NCBI RefSeq assembly: GCF_013294065.1
Contig: NZ_JABSNM010000009.1
Location: 145,402 to 209,401, forward strand
Reading direction: 5' to 3'
Source of the DNA: Sphaerotilus uruguayifluvii
GTDB lineage: Bacteria > Pseudomonadota > Gammaproteobacteria > Burkholderiales > Burkholderiaceae_C
Length of the DNA stretch: 64,000 nt
Part shown: positions 16,361 through 25,406 of the stretch, in pieces
Position numbering within the stretch: the stretch's first letter is position 1
Layout of the letters: the number at the start of each line of letters is the position of its first letter
Translations under genes and position numbers: made by a program
The notes under the pieces: model-generated
What the model was told of the DNA's origin: nothing
Seen by the model: the letters and a program-made list of their open reading frames with translations, nothing else
Database searches by the model: none

Positions 16361-19300
16361 TCAGAGTTCGGTCGGACAGCTGAAGGCGCGCAGCGCCGGC
16401 AGCCGCAGCGGGTTCTGCACGCTGCTGGAGATGAGCTCGAACACCGCCTTGCGGCCCTCGATGTCGAAGGTGGCGGTCATGCGCTCCGGGCCGCTGCCGG
16501 GCGTGATCTGCGCCCGGTCCATCAGCCGCAGCAGCGCCCACGGGCCTTCGGTGCTCAGGCCCGCGCTGCCGCCGGCCGGTGCCGGGCTGATGCTCAGCCG
16601 GATCTGCGCGCCGCCGCGCGGGCTCGGCCACTGCAGCCGCGTCAGCGTCGCCGGGCCGTGGGCGTAGCTCAGCGTCTGTCCGCCGGCGTCGATCTGGAAC
16701 TGCAGGATGGCCGGATCCATCGACACCGGCCGGAAGTCGACGCTGACGACCGGCGTGGCGCCGCCGCGGAAGAAGGCGTCGCGGATCTCGGCCGCATGCT
16801 GGAAGGACAGCAGCGCCGCCGAGTTCAGGCCCATGCGCGCGCCCTCGACCGCGCGGAAGGACCAGGGCCGGGTGGTGGTGTCGACATAGGGCGCGAGGTT
16901 CTTCTGCACGAACTGGTCCATCTGCCCGCCCGGCGCGAACAGCCGGCTGAAGTCGTCGAGCGTGACGTCGCGGCTGCTGGCGCGGTCGAAGGGATAGCGG
17001 CCGCCGATGGCCTGGCGGCAGAAGTCGCCGATCTCGGCGCGGATCGCGCTGCCCAGGCCCTCGCGGGTCGCGCCGAGCGCGGCGCTGGTGCCGCTGGCGA
17101 CCAGGCGCTCGACCATCGCGCCCAGCGGCGGCGGCAGCTGGCCGGCGCTGGCGCGTGCGCGCGCCGGCGTCGGCGAGGGCGGCGGCGGCGTGCGCGACTG
17201 CGTCGCCGCCTGGGTGGCCTGCAGGAAGACCGCGATCTCGTCGAGCAGCCGCACCGCGTCGTCCAGCGGCACCGGTCCCTTGGCGTCGGCGGTGCCGACC
17301 AGCTCGTGCAGGCGCACGAAGCGGTCGTCGACCAGGCTTTTCTCGAGCGGCTCGCGGCCGGGCTGCAGCGCCTCGACCGCCCGGCCGGCGGCGCCGTCGC
17401 CGAGGATGGGTGCCAGCACCCGGTCCTTGAGCCCGCGCGCGGCCTCGCGCACCGCGCTCTCGGCGCCGGGGGCTGCCGGGCGTGCCAGCGTGGTCTCGTC
17501 GGCGGCCGCGCGCAGCAGCCGGCGCAGCGGCGCGCTCGGTCCCGGCAGCGCCAGCGTCTGCGCGACCTCGATGGCCTGCGCCAGCGTCTCGGTCGGGCGC
17601 AGCCTCAGGTCGGCGAGGTAGTCGCTCCACAGCCGGGCGTAGTCGTTCAGGTAGAGGCGGCGCACCTCGTCGGCGAGCCGGGCCTGGCCCTGCGGATCGG
17701 CCGCGGCGACGCTGCGCGACTCGGCGGCCAGGCCCAGCACCCAGGACTCCTCGGCCGCCAGCTCGGTGGCCAGCAGCGGCACCAGCCGGTCGAAGGCCTG
17801 GTGGCCGGCGCGGGTGTAGAGCGCCGGCAGGCCCTCGTTGAGCGGCCGGCCGCTGCCGCGCACCAGGATGCGGGTGACCTCGGGGCCGCCGGCGGCGGTC
17901 GCGGTGAAGGCGCCGAGCTCGGCCGGCAGCAGCCCCGGCAGGCGCAGCCGGCTGTAGACGCGCTGCGCCAGCGGGATCTGGCGCAGCCGCTCGCGCGCCG
18001 CCTCGACCAGGGCGCGGTCGAGCGGCCGCGACGGCGTGCTGGCGCCGCGCGCCAGCAGCGCGTCGAGGTGATGCTCGAGCGCGGCGCGCTGCGTCGCGTC
18101 CAGCCGGCCGGCCAGGCTCTCGTCCCAGTCGGCGCGCAGGTAGACGGCCAGCCACTTCGCGTCGAAGTGCTTCGGGTCGTGCAGCATCAGGTAGGTCTTG
18201 AGCACGTCGTACTGCGCCTCCGGCCGGGCCGCGCCGGCTCCGGCGGCCAGGCGCTGCTCCAGGCCGAGCGCCAGCCGCGGCAGCAGGCCCTCGGTCTGCA
18301 TGCGCTCGAGCGCCTGCGCGGAGGCGTCCTGCAGCTTGTCGCCCTGGTACAGGCCGAAGTGGCGCCCGGGGCTGTCGTCGACCTCGGCGATGCGGCGCGT
18401 GGCCTCCAGCAGCGGCAGCAGCGCGGCGGCATCGGGCTGCTGGCGCGCCGGCGTGGTGCGCAGCTCGGCCTCGAGCGCGGCGGCGCGGGCGTCGACCGCG
18501 GCGAGGTCGTCGCGGTTGAGCGCATGGCTGCGCAGCCACAGGCCGGCGGCCAGCAGCGCCACCAGCGCCAGCGCCGCATAGGCGCCCGTCGCCATCAGAT
18601 GACGGCGCTTCTCCCATTTCAGCCGGGTGCCGCCCAGCGCGCTCTCGGCGAAGACCACCTCGCGCAGCAGCCGCTCGAGAAAGAAGCTGCGGCCGCTGGC
18701 GGCCAGCGGCGGCAGCGCCGCGCGCTCGAGGCCGAGCTGCCGCGCCATGCCGCCGAGCATGCGGTCCAGCGGCGTGCCTTCCTGCGTGCCGCTGATGAAG
18801 TAGACGCCGCGCAGCATCGGGTCGGCCTCGAAGGGCGAGGGCGCGAACACCTCCTCGACGAACTCGCGCAGCACCTCGCGCAGCGCGTCGAACTGCTGCG
18901 GGAAGGCGTAGATGCGCGCGCGCAGCGCCGGATCGCGCTCGGCCTGCAGCCGCTCGATCAGGCCGTCGGTGAGGCGCTGCCCGAGCCGGTCGAACTCCGT
19001 CGTCAGGCCGGAGGCGTCGCTGTGCAGCCGGGCATCGAGCGGGAAGGTGAAGCCCCAGGGCGCGGCGCGCTGCTCGCGGTCGAGCGTCGCGAAATAGTCG
19101 GTGAAGCCGGCGAGCAGGTCGCACTTGGTCACCAGCAGGTACAGCGGCATGCGCACGCCGAGCTGCTCGTGCAGCTCCTGGATGCGCGCGCGCACCGCGG
19201 CGGCCTCGCGGGCCCGCTCGGCCGCGCCGCGGGTGAGCAGGTCGGCGACCGAGACGGTCACCAGCACGCCGTTGAGCGGCTGGCGCGGCCGGCCGTCGCG

Positions 19301-19996
19301 CAGCAGCGCCAGGAAGCCGTTCCAGGCGCTGCGGTCGGTCTCGCGGTCGCTGTCCTGGGTGGTGTAGCGGCCCGCGGTGTCGATCAGCACCGCCTCGTCG
19401 GTGAACCACCAGTCGCAGTGTCGGGTGCCGCCGATGCCGGCGATGCCGCGCTGGCCTTCCTGGCCGAAGCGGCCGGCCAGCGGGAAGCGCAGGCCGGCAT
19501 TGAGCAGCGCGGTGGTCTTGCCCGAGCCGGGCGCACCGATGAACACATACCAGGGCAGCTGGTAGAGATGGCGCTGCGACAGCCGGTCCGAGAGCGCGTC
19601 GAGCGCGCCGCGGGCACGGCCGGGCGAGTCCGCGCGGGTGTCGAAGCGCATGCCGCGCAGCGTCTGCAGCGCCTGCTCGAAGCGCTCGCGCAGCAGCCCG
19701 AGCTCGGCGCTCTCGCCGCTGCCGGCGGCCGTGCCGGCGCCGGGCGCGGCGGCCAGGCCCTCGATCATGCGGGTGTTGGCCCGGCGCGCCTGCCAGAGCG
19801 ACGCCAGCTGCACCGCCAGCCAGCCGCCGGCCAGCAGCGCGATCAGCGCGATGCGCACGCCCGCATCGGCCAGCGGCACCCGGCCGGCCACGGCCACCAG
19901 CGGGCCGACCCACCAGATCAGCAGCGCCAGCGCCAGCAGGCCCAGCGCGGCCAGCAGCCAGGGGTGCAGGATCCAGGACAGCAGCTTCTTCATCAT
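16361..19996 (-). CDS. tssM: T6SS inner-membrane protein TssM (IcmF)
   Basis: This is a 1211-residue protein, the usual TssM length. Two membrane segments are at about 12-38 and 47-68, with a third at about 470-490. The cytoplasmic loop has a Walker A motif GAPGSGKT at 154-161, so this is an NTP-binding form. The large C-terminal part is periplasmic and would bind TssJ. The start could be either of two adjacent ATGs (MMKK). It lies 7 bp after the tssL stop. With TssJ and TssL it forms the envelope-spanning membrane complex that docks the baseplate. Confidence 0.95.
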   Translation of the reverse strand: MMKKLLSWILHPWLLAALGLLALALLIWWVGPLVAVAGRVPLADAGVRIALIALLAGGWLAVQLASLWQARRANTRMIEGLAAAPGAGTAAGSGESAELGLLRERFEQALQTLRGMRFDTRADSPGRARGALDALSDRLSQRHLYQLPWYVFIGAPGSGKTTALLNAGLRFPLAGRFGQEGQRGIAGIGGTRHCDWWFTDEAVLIDTAGRYTTQDSDRETDRSAWNGFLALLRDGRPRQPLNGVLVTVSVADLLTRGAAERAREAAAVRARIQELHEQLGVRMPLYLLVTKCDLLAGFTDYFATLDREQRAAPWGFTFPLDARLHSDASGLTTEFDRLGQRLTDGLIERLQAERDPALRARIYAFPQQFDALREVLREFVEEVFAPSPFEADPMLRGVYFISGTQEGTPLDRMLGGMARQLGLERAALPPLAASGRSFFLERLLREVVFAESALGGTRLKWEKRRHLMATGAYAALALVALLAAGLWLRSHALNRDDLAAVDARAAALEAELRTTPARQQPDAAALLPLLEATRRIAEVDDSPGRHFGLYQGDKLQDASAQALERMQTEGLLPRLALGLEQRLAAGAGAARPEAQYDVLKTYLMLHDPKHFDAKWLAVYLRADWDESLAGRLDATQRAALEHHLDALLARGASTPSRPLDRALVEAARERLRQIPLAQRVYSRLRLPGLLPAELGAFTATAAGGPEVTRILVRGSGRPLNEGLPALYTRAGHQAFDRLVPLLATELAAEESWVLGLAAESRSVAAADPQGQARLADEVRRLYLNDYARLWSDYLADLRLRPTETLAQAIEVAQTLALPGPSAPLRRLLRAAADETTLARPAAPGAESAVREAARGLKDRVLAPILGDGAAGRAVEALQPGREPLEKSLVDDRFVRLHELVGTADAKGPVPLDDAVRLLDEIAVFLQATQAATQSRTPPPPSPTPARARASAGQLPPPLGAMVERLVASGTSAALGATREGLGSAIRAEIGDFCRQAIGGRYPFDRASSRDVTLDDFSRLFAPGGQMDQFVQKNLAPYVDTTTRPWSFRAVEGARMGLNSAALLSFQHAAEIRDAFFRGGATPVVSVDFRPVSMDPAILQFQIDAGGQTLSYAHGPATLTRLQWPSPRGGAQIRLSISPAPAGGSAGLSTEGPWALLRLMDRAQITPGSGPERMTATFDIEGRKAVFELISSSVQNPLRLPALRAFSCPTEL

Positions 19997-20003
19997 CAGG
20001 CTC

Positions 20004-21332
20004 TCAGCTTCCGGCGCCGGGTCGCAGCTCGATCTCGACGCGGCGGTTGCGGGCCCGGCCCGCCGGGCTGTCGTTGGCCGCGACCGGCGCGCTGTCGCCG
20101 GCGCCGCGCGCCTGCAGCCGGGCGGCCGGCACGCCGGCGGCCGCCAGCAGCTCGCGCACCGTCGCGGCCCGGGCCTCCGACAGATGCCAGTTCGACGGGA
20201 ACTGCAGCGAGCGGCTCTGCACGCTGTCGGTGTGGCCGGTCACGGTGATGCGACCGGCCTGGCTGCGCAGCACCTCGGCGACGCGCCGCACCATGGCCTC
20301 GCGGTCGGCGTCGAGCCGGGCGCTGCCGCTGTCGAACAGGCCCTCGCCATGCAGCACGATCACGCTGCGGTCGGCCTCGTCGCGCACCGTCAGCCGGCCG
20401 GAGGCGGCCTCGGCCTGCAGCAGCGGTGCCAGCCGGGGCGCGGCCGCAGGCGGCGAGGCCGCGGGTGCGGCCACCGGCGCGCCCGGCAGCGGGGGCGCCC
20501 GCAGCGCGGCGATGCGGGCGAAGACCGGATCGGAGGCGCTGCCCAGCGACAGCAGCAGCCCGAGATAGAGGCCGAGCAGGCCCAGCGCGGTCAGCGCGCC
20601 GGTGACCCACAGCGGCAGCCAGCCCAGCAGCGGACGGCGCGCCTGCGGCGTGACCTGCCAGTGCTCGGCCAGCGCCGCCGCATGGTCGCCGCGCACGCCG
20701 CGCAGGATCTGCGCGAGCCGGTCGCGCACCGCCTCGAGCTGCGCCGCGCCGCCCTCGACCGCCCGGTAGCGGCCCTCGAAGCCCAGCGTCAGCGCCGCCA
20801 GGATCAGCTCGAGCAGGTCGCGGTTGGTCGCCGGATCCTCGGCCAGGCGGGCCATCAGCTGGAAGACGCGGTCGCCGCCGAAACCCTCGTTGTGGAAGGT
20901 CACCAGCAGGTTGCTGCGGCTCCAGGTGCCGCCGCTGCCCCAGGGCGTGCCGGCGGCGGCCTCGTCGAGCAGGGTGCACAGGATGTAGCGCGCGGCCAGC
21001 ACCCGCTCCTGCGGCAGGCCCTGGGCGCGGGCGCGCTGCTCGAAGTCGCGGATCGACTGCGCGACCTGGTCCTTCAGCGCCTGCGGATCGGCGACGCGCA
21101 CGGTCGCGCGCAGCTGCGGCGCCAGGCACAGCAGCGGATTGGCCAGCGCGACCAGCGGATTGAGGCCGGTCTGCGGCAGCGGCAGGTCGGCGGCGACCTC
21201 GGGCCGGGCGCCGGCGGGCGCCGCGGCCGCGCTGCCGTCGGCCCGGGCGCGCCGGCCCGGCGTCGGCATCATGAAGGTGCGCTCGCCGGTCGAGCCGAAG
21301 GGATCGTCGGGCGGCGGCGGCGGGATGCTCAT
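20004..21332 (-). CDS. tssL: T6SS membrane protein TssL with OmpA-type C-terminal domain
   Basis: This is a 442-residue protein. Residues about 60-225 are the DotU cytoplasmic domain (NPLVALANPLL, YILCTLLDEA, FHNEGFGGDRVF). One membrane segment is at about 237-257. A linker leads to a peptidoglycan-binding OmpA-like domain (about 325-442) with GHTDSVQS, NWHLSEARA and NRRVEIEL. This is the extended TssL type that binds the cell wall itself, so no separate TagL is needed. The ATG at 21332 (MSIPPPPPDDPFG) was chosen because it opens the Pro-rich head typical of the family and sits 20 bp after the tssK stop. Confidence 0.94.
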   Translation of the reverse strand: MSIPPPPPDDPFGSTGERTFMMPTPGRRARADGSAAAAPAGARPEVAADLPLPQTGLNPLVALANPLLCLAPQLRATVRVADPQALKDQVAQSIRDFEQRARAQGLPQERVLAARYILCTLLDEAAAGTPWGSGGTWSRSNLLVTFHNEGFGGDRVFQLMARLAEDPATNRDLLELILAALTLGFEGRYRAVEGGAAQLEAVRDRLAQILRGVRGDHAAALAEHWQVTPQARRPLLGWLPLWVTGALTALGLLGLYLGLLLSLGSASDPVFARIAALRAPPLPGAPVAAPAASPPAAAPRLAPLLQAEAASGRLTVRDEADRSVIVLHGEGLFDSGSARLDADREAMVRRVAEVLRSQAGRITVTGHTDSVQSRSLQFPSNWHLSEARAATVRELLAAAGVPAARLQARGAGDSAPVAANDSPAGRARNRRVEIELRPGAGS

Positions 21333-21352
21333 GCGGTCTCCAGACGGTCGGT

Positions 21353-22702
21353 TCACTGCGGCGCCCGGATGGCCCACAGCTCCATCGCCAGGCCGGGAAA
21401 CTCGCCGCCGATGAAGAAGGCCAGGTGGCCGCTGCGGCCGAAGGCCTGCCAGAGCTCGCCGCCGCGCTCGAGCTCGAAGTAGTGGAAGCCGGCGTGCAGC
21501 GGCAGCTCGCGCGGCACCACCGGCAGGCTGCTCAGGTGCAGGCCGGTCAGGTTGCCGTTGACCACCTCGCGCATGCGCTCGGGCGGGCCGACCTTGAGCT
21601 GCGCCGGCACGCGCAGGCGCAGCTGCTCGGCCGGCAGCTGCGCCTGCACCGCCAGCACCAGCGCGGCCTGGCGCGCCAGCTCGCTGGTCGGCACCACTGC
21701 GGTGTGCCAGCCCTTGCCGCGGTCGGTCAGCGCGATCTGCACCGCCATGCGCTCGGGCTCGAAGGACAGCATCGCGTGCAGCGCCTCCCACACCGGCGTG
21801 AAGCAGCCCTGCAGGTTCTCGTGGTCGTAGACCGGGAATTCCGGCGGCCGGCGCGACGCGCTGGCGAAGGTCGCCAGCTCGCCGGCCAGCGCCAGCGCCA
21901 GATCGAACAGCGTGCGTGGATGTACCGAGGGCGCGCGCGCCAGCTCGTGCCAGCGCGGCTCGTGGCGGTTGAGCATCTGCAGCATCAGGAAGGCCGAGAT
22001 CTCCGCGACCCCGTGGCCGAGCTGGCCCATGTCGCGCGCCAGGGACTGCGCACGCTCGCGCAGCAGCGCGTGAACGCGGCGCACGTCGGCGGGCAGCGGC
22101 GCGCTGGCGTCGAGTCGCCACGCGCCGGGAATGTGGTCGCGGTCGAGCCGCACCGTGCCGTCGCTGCCGCGCTCGAGCACGCGCACCGCCGCGATCGAGG
22201 CCAGGCCGCCGCCGAGCTCGCGCTCGCGCAGCAGCCGCAGGCGCAGCTGGCCGGTCTGGATCTCCTCCGGATCGGCCGAGCCGTCGCAGCTGTCGCGCAG
22301 CCGCTCGGTGCGCGCCTCGTAGCGCGCCATGCCGCGTGCCGAGCCGGTCGTGATGCCCAGGTCGATCTCGTCGGGCCCGTCGGCGCTGGCGCGGGCCAGC
22401 GCCAGGTGGATGCGCTCGCTCTTGAGCTCGGCGGGAATCTCGAGCGGCTCGGGCGGCGCGTCGTGCTGCGGGATCGCGAAGGGCGTGCCGTCGGGCAGCA
22501 CGCCGTGCGCCCGCTCGATGCCGACGCGCCCCTGGGCCAGCAGGCCCTCGTCGATCACCAGCTCGCCGAAGCCCCAGCCATGCTCGCCGGCGGCGCGCAC
22601 CCGCGCATCGAGCAGCCGTTCCTGGTAGCGCGATTCCTGCTGGAAGTGGTGCGGCAGCAGGAACATGCCCTGCGACCAGACGACCTTGCTGCGCCAGCTC
22701 AT
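21353..22702 (-). CDS. tssK: T6SS baseplate-membrane adaptor TssK
   Basis: This is a 449-residue protein of the usual TssK length. The N-terminus MSWRSKVVWSQGMFLLPHH is the family signature, and FQQ and LAFFIGGEFPG near the ends also fit. TssK joins the baseplate to the TssL cytoplasmic domain. The ATG at 22702 overlaps the tssJ stop by 4 bp. No tssE, tssF or tssG baseplate gene accompanies it in this window. Confidence 0.95.
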   Translation of the reverse strand: MSWRSKVVWSQGMFLLPHHFQQESRYQERLLDARVRAAGEHGWGFGELVIDEGLLAQGRVGIERAHGVLPDGTPFAIPQHDAPPEPLEIPAELKSERIHLALARASADGPDEIDLGITTGSARGMARYEARTERLRDSCDGSADPEEIQTGQLRLRLLRERELGGGLASIAAVRVLERGSDGTVRLDRDHIPGAWRLDASAPLPADVRRVHALLRERAQSLARDMGQLGHGVAEISAFLMLQMLNRHEPRWHELARAPSVHPRTLFDLALALAGELATFASASRRPPEFPVYDHENLQGCFTPVWEALHAMLSFEPERMAVQIALTDRGKGWHTAVVPTSELARQAALVLAVQAQLPAEQLRLRVPAQLKVGPPERMREVVNGNLTGLHLSSLPVVPRELPLHAGFHYFELERGGELWQAFGRSGHLAFFIGGEFPGLAMELWAIRAPQ

Positions 22703-23292
22703 CGCGGCACCCCGTCGGCCGCGGCCGCATCGGCCAGCGCCAGCGAGCGGGCGCCGGCACGCAGTCGCAGGCGGTTGGGCCGGTTCGGCTGCAGCGGCAC
22801 CAGCAGGCGCCAGCGGGCGTGCTCCAGATCGCGGTAGGCGGCCAGCACGCCCAGGTGGCGCGCACCGGCTGCGGCCTGGCGCTGCAGGCTGCGCAGGCTG
22901 GCCGGCGGCAGGATCCACTCCTCGCGGCCGAGCAGGTCGGCGCCGAGCACCTCGCGCTCGCGCTCGAACAGCGCCATGAAGTCCGCGGCCTCGAACTGAG
23001 CCGGTCCGGCCAGCTCGTACAGGCGCAGCAGCAGCGGCGAGCTGCGGCCGCGCGCGTCCGGATTGAGCTCGGCATCGGTGCTGACCTGCAGGTCCAGCCG
23101 GGTCGGGTCCGGACTCATCAGCCGGGCCAGCAGCGGCTGGGCCGGCTCGGCCGTCGCCGGCGCCGCCGCCGCAGGAGGCCGGCCCGCGCAGCCGGCCAGC
23201 GGGCCGAGCAGCAGCGATCCCAGGATGATCAGGCCGGTGCGGCGCCGCGGCTCGCCGGCGCCGCCGGCGCGCTCGGCGCAGGCATTCGACAT
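22699..23292 (-). CDS. tssJ: T6SS outer-membrane lipoprotein TssJ
   Basis: This is a 197-residue lipoprotein. A hydrophobic stretch ends in the lipobox LAGC, with the acylated Cys near residue 35. The mature part matches SciN/TssJ (PDARGRSSPLLLRLYEL, FMALFE, a beta-rich tail). It is the first gene of the tssJKLM-tagF operon. The predicted transcription start (near 23293) falls at the ATG, so the mRNA may be leaderless. No downstream in-frame ATG before the signal peptide offers an alternative. Confidence 0.9.
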   Translation of the reverse strand: MSNACAERAGGAGEPRRRTGLIILGSLLLGPLAGCAGRPPAAAAPATAEPAQPLLARLMSPDPTRLDLQVSTDAELNPDARGRSSPLLLRLYELAGPAQFEAADFMALFEREREVLGADLLGREEWILPPASLRSLQRQAAAGARHLGVLAAYRDLEHARWRLLVPLQPNRPNRLRLRAGARSLALADAAAADGVPR

Positions 23293-23299
23293 GCAGACG

Positions 23300-23342
23300 A
23301 GGATAGCCGCGCACCCGTCGCGGTCACCATGACTAAGGTAAC
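23300..23342 (-). promoter_or_regulatory. Promoter with ATGAC-N4-GTCAT-type operator for the tssJKLM-tagF operon
   Basis: The plus strand reads ATGACTAAGGTAAC at 23329-23342. The half nearest the tss promoter is intact and the far half is degenerate (10 of 14 overall). On the minus strand 23 nt follow, then the -10-like TATCCT (complement of 23300-23305). This repeats the spacing seen at 5990, 7797 and 13100. Confidence 0.5.
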
Positions 23343-23412
23343 CCCGCGAGCGCGCGACTCCGGTAGGCTCGCGCGCGATTGCCCTTCATGGTCCAGGAGA
23401 CAGGAGAACCCG

Positions 23413-24405
23413 ATGCCCGCGATGACCCGCGCCCTGCAGATCCGCCAGTTCGGCGGCCCCGAAGCGATGCAGCTCGTCGAGCTGGAGGTCGGCGAGCCCG
23501 GCCCCGGCGAGGTGCGCATCCGCCACCATGCCGTCGGCGTGAACTTCATCGACATCTACCAGCGCACCGGCCTGTATGCCAACCCGCTGCCGCTGACGCT
23601 GGGCATGGAAGGCGCCGGCGTGGTCGAGGCGGTCGGCGCCGGCGTGACCCATCTGCAGCCCGGCGACCGCGTCGCCTACGCCAGCCAGCCGCCGGGCAGC
23701 TACTGCGAGCTGCGGGTGATGCCGGCGCGCTCGGTGGTGGTGCTGCCCGACGGCATCGACTTCGAGACGGGCGCGGCGATGATGCTCAAGGGCCTGACGG
23801 TGCAGTACCTGCTGCGGCGCACCCAGCCGCAGGGCGGACTGCAGCCGGGCGACTTCGTGCTGTGGCATGCGGCGGCCGGCGGCGTCGGCCTGATCGCCTG
23901 CCAGTGGGCGCGCGCGCTGGGCCTGAGGCTGATCGGCTCTGCCGGCGGCGCCGAGAAATGCCGCCTGGCGCTCGAGCATGGCGCCGAGTTCGCCATCGAC
24001 TACCGCAGCGAGGACTTCGTCGCCCGGGTGCGCGAGATCACCGGCGGGCGCGGCGTGCGTGCGGTCTACGACTCGATCGGCCAGGACACCTTCGAGGGCT
24101 CGCTCGACTGCCTGGAGCCCTTCGGCCTGATGGCCAGCTTCGGCAATGCCTCCGGGCCGGTGCCGCCGGTGAACCTCGGCGTGCTGGCGGCCAAGGGCTC
24201 GCTGCACCTGACGCGCCCGACGCTGTTCACCCATCTGGCCACCCGCGAGAACACGCAGGCGATGGCCGACGAGCTGTTCGAGCGCGTCGGCGCCGGTGAC
24301 ATCAGCATTCCGGTGTCGCGGCGCTACGCGCTGGCCGACGCGGCCCGGGCGCACGCCGACCTGGCCTCGCGCACCACCACCGGCTGCCTGGTGCTGCTGC
24401 CTTGA
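23413..24405 (+). CDS. Zinc-independent quinone oxidoreductase (QOR family)
   Basis: This is a 330-residue NADPH-dependent reductase of the medium-chain family. The N-terminal GroES-like fold has GVNFIDIYQRTGLY and GMEGAGVVEAVG. The Rossmann core has AAAGGVGLIACQWA. The catalytic zinc cysteines are absent, as in zeta-crystallin-type quinone reductases. It would reduce quinones by one electron in the cytoplasm. The ATG follows AGGAGA. It is divergent from tssJ and not part of the T6SS operon. Confidence 0.88.
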   Translation: MPAMTRALQIRQFGGPEAMQLVELEVGEPGPGEVRIRHHAVGVNFIDIYQRTGLYANPLPLTLGMEGAGVVEAVGAGVTHLQPGDRVAYASQPPGSYCELRVMPARSVVVLPDGIDFETGAAMMLKGLTVQYLLRRTQPQGGLQPGDFVLWHAAAGGVGLIACQWARALGLRLIGSAGGAEKCRLALEHGAEFAIDYRSEDFVARVREITGGRGVRAVYDSIGQDTFEGSLDCLEPFGLMASFGNASGPVPPVNLGVLAAKGSLHLTRPTLFTHLATRENTQAMADELFERVGAGDISIPVSRRYALADAARAHADLASRTTTGCLVLLP

Positions 24406-24441
24406 GGCGGGACGGCGGCGGGCCGTCCGAGGTCCGAGCCG

Positions 24442-25311
24442 TCAGTCGCGCGTCTCGCCGTCCGGGTCGCGCTCCTCGTCGATGACCGCATCCCGGTAGG
24501 CGTGCCAGCTGGCATGGCCCAGCACCGGGCCGACCAGCACCAGGCCGAGAAAGCCCGGCAGCATCGCCAGCACCGTCAGCGCGGTGAGCAGCGCGCCCCA
24601 GAAGATCATCACCCCGGGCTGGGTCAGCACCAGGCGCATGCTGGTCAGGCCGGCGGTGATCGCGTCGACCTGGCGGTCGAGCATCATCGGGATGCTGATG
24701 ACGCTGACCGCGAAGATCAGTCCGGCGAAGACCGCGCCGACGCCGAGGTAGGTGACGATGAAGCCGATGTTCTCCGGGTCGAGCAGTGCCATCAGCGAGC
24801 CGCGCAGGTCTGGCATGCCGTCGAAGCTGACCGCGAAGACCACCATCGCCGCGCGTCCCCAGAGCATTTCCAGCACCAGCAGCACGAAGCCGAAGATGGC
24901 CATCTGGCCGAGGTGGCTCTCCCAGGCGATCAGCGAGTCGCCGAAGTCGGGGCGCCCGCCGCGCTCGAGCTTCATCGACACGTCGTACAGCCCCATGCAC
25001 AGGAAGGGCCCCATCAGCAGGAAGCCGGCCGACAGCGCCAGCATGTAGGCCGGCGCGTTCTCGTAGACCTTCAGCAGGCCCCAGCCCATCGCGACGAAGC
25101 ACAGGCCGTAGAACAGGCCGATCGAGGGATGGCGGCGGAAGTCGGCCGCGCCGCGGGCGAGCCAGCGCAGCGGGGCGCCGAAGCCCAGCGTGCGCAGCCG
25201 GATCGGCGCCTCGGCCGTCGTGTCGAGCGGCGGTGCGGCCGTGGCGGGGGCGCTGGCGCCCCGGGCTGCATCCGCGGCGCCGGCGTCGGCGGACGTGTTG
25301 ATCGGGATCAT
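24442..25311 (-). CDS. DUF2189 integral membrane protein
   Basis: This is a 289-residue membrane protein of the DUF2189 (BPSS1780-like) family. A soluble Ala-rich head of about 45 residues precedes roughly six hydrophobic segments (SIGLFYGLCFVAMGWGLL, FLLMGPFLCMGLY, GQMAIFGFVLLVLEMLWG and later ones). Family members have no established function. The ATG at 25311 has GGAG upstream and is preferred to the longer in-frame start at 25407. It stands alone, convergent with the oxidoreductase. Confidence 0.8.
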   Translation of the reverse strand: MIPINTSADAGAADAARGASAPATAAPPLDTTAEAPIRLRTLGFGAPLRWLARGAADFRRHPSIGLFYGLCFVAMGWGLLKVYENAPAYMLALSAGFLLMGPFLCMGLYDVSMKLERGGRPDFGDSLIAWESHLGQMAIFGFVLLVLEMLWGRAAMVVFAVSFDGMPDLRGSLMALLDPENIGFIVTYLGVGAVFAGLIFAVSVISIPMMLDRQVDAITAGLTSMRLVLTQPGVMIFWGALLTALTVLAMLPGFLGLVLVGPVLGHASWHAYRDAVIDEERDPDGETRD

Positions 25312-25406
25312 GGCGAATCTCCATCCAGGATGTCCTGCGGCGACGATAGCCGCCGCGCCCGACCCTGGACAGATCGGGGAATCCCGATCCGGCACAGCGC
25401 GCCACA

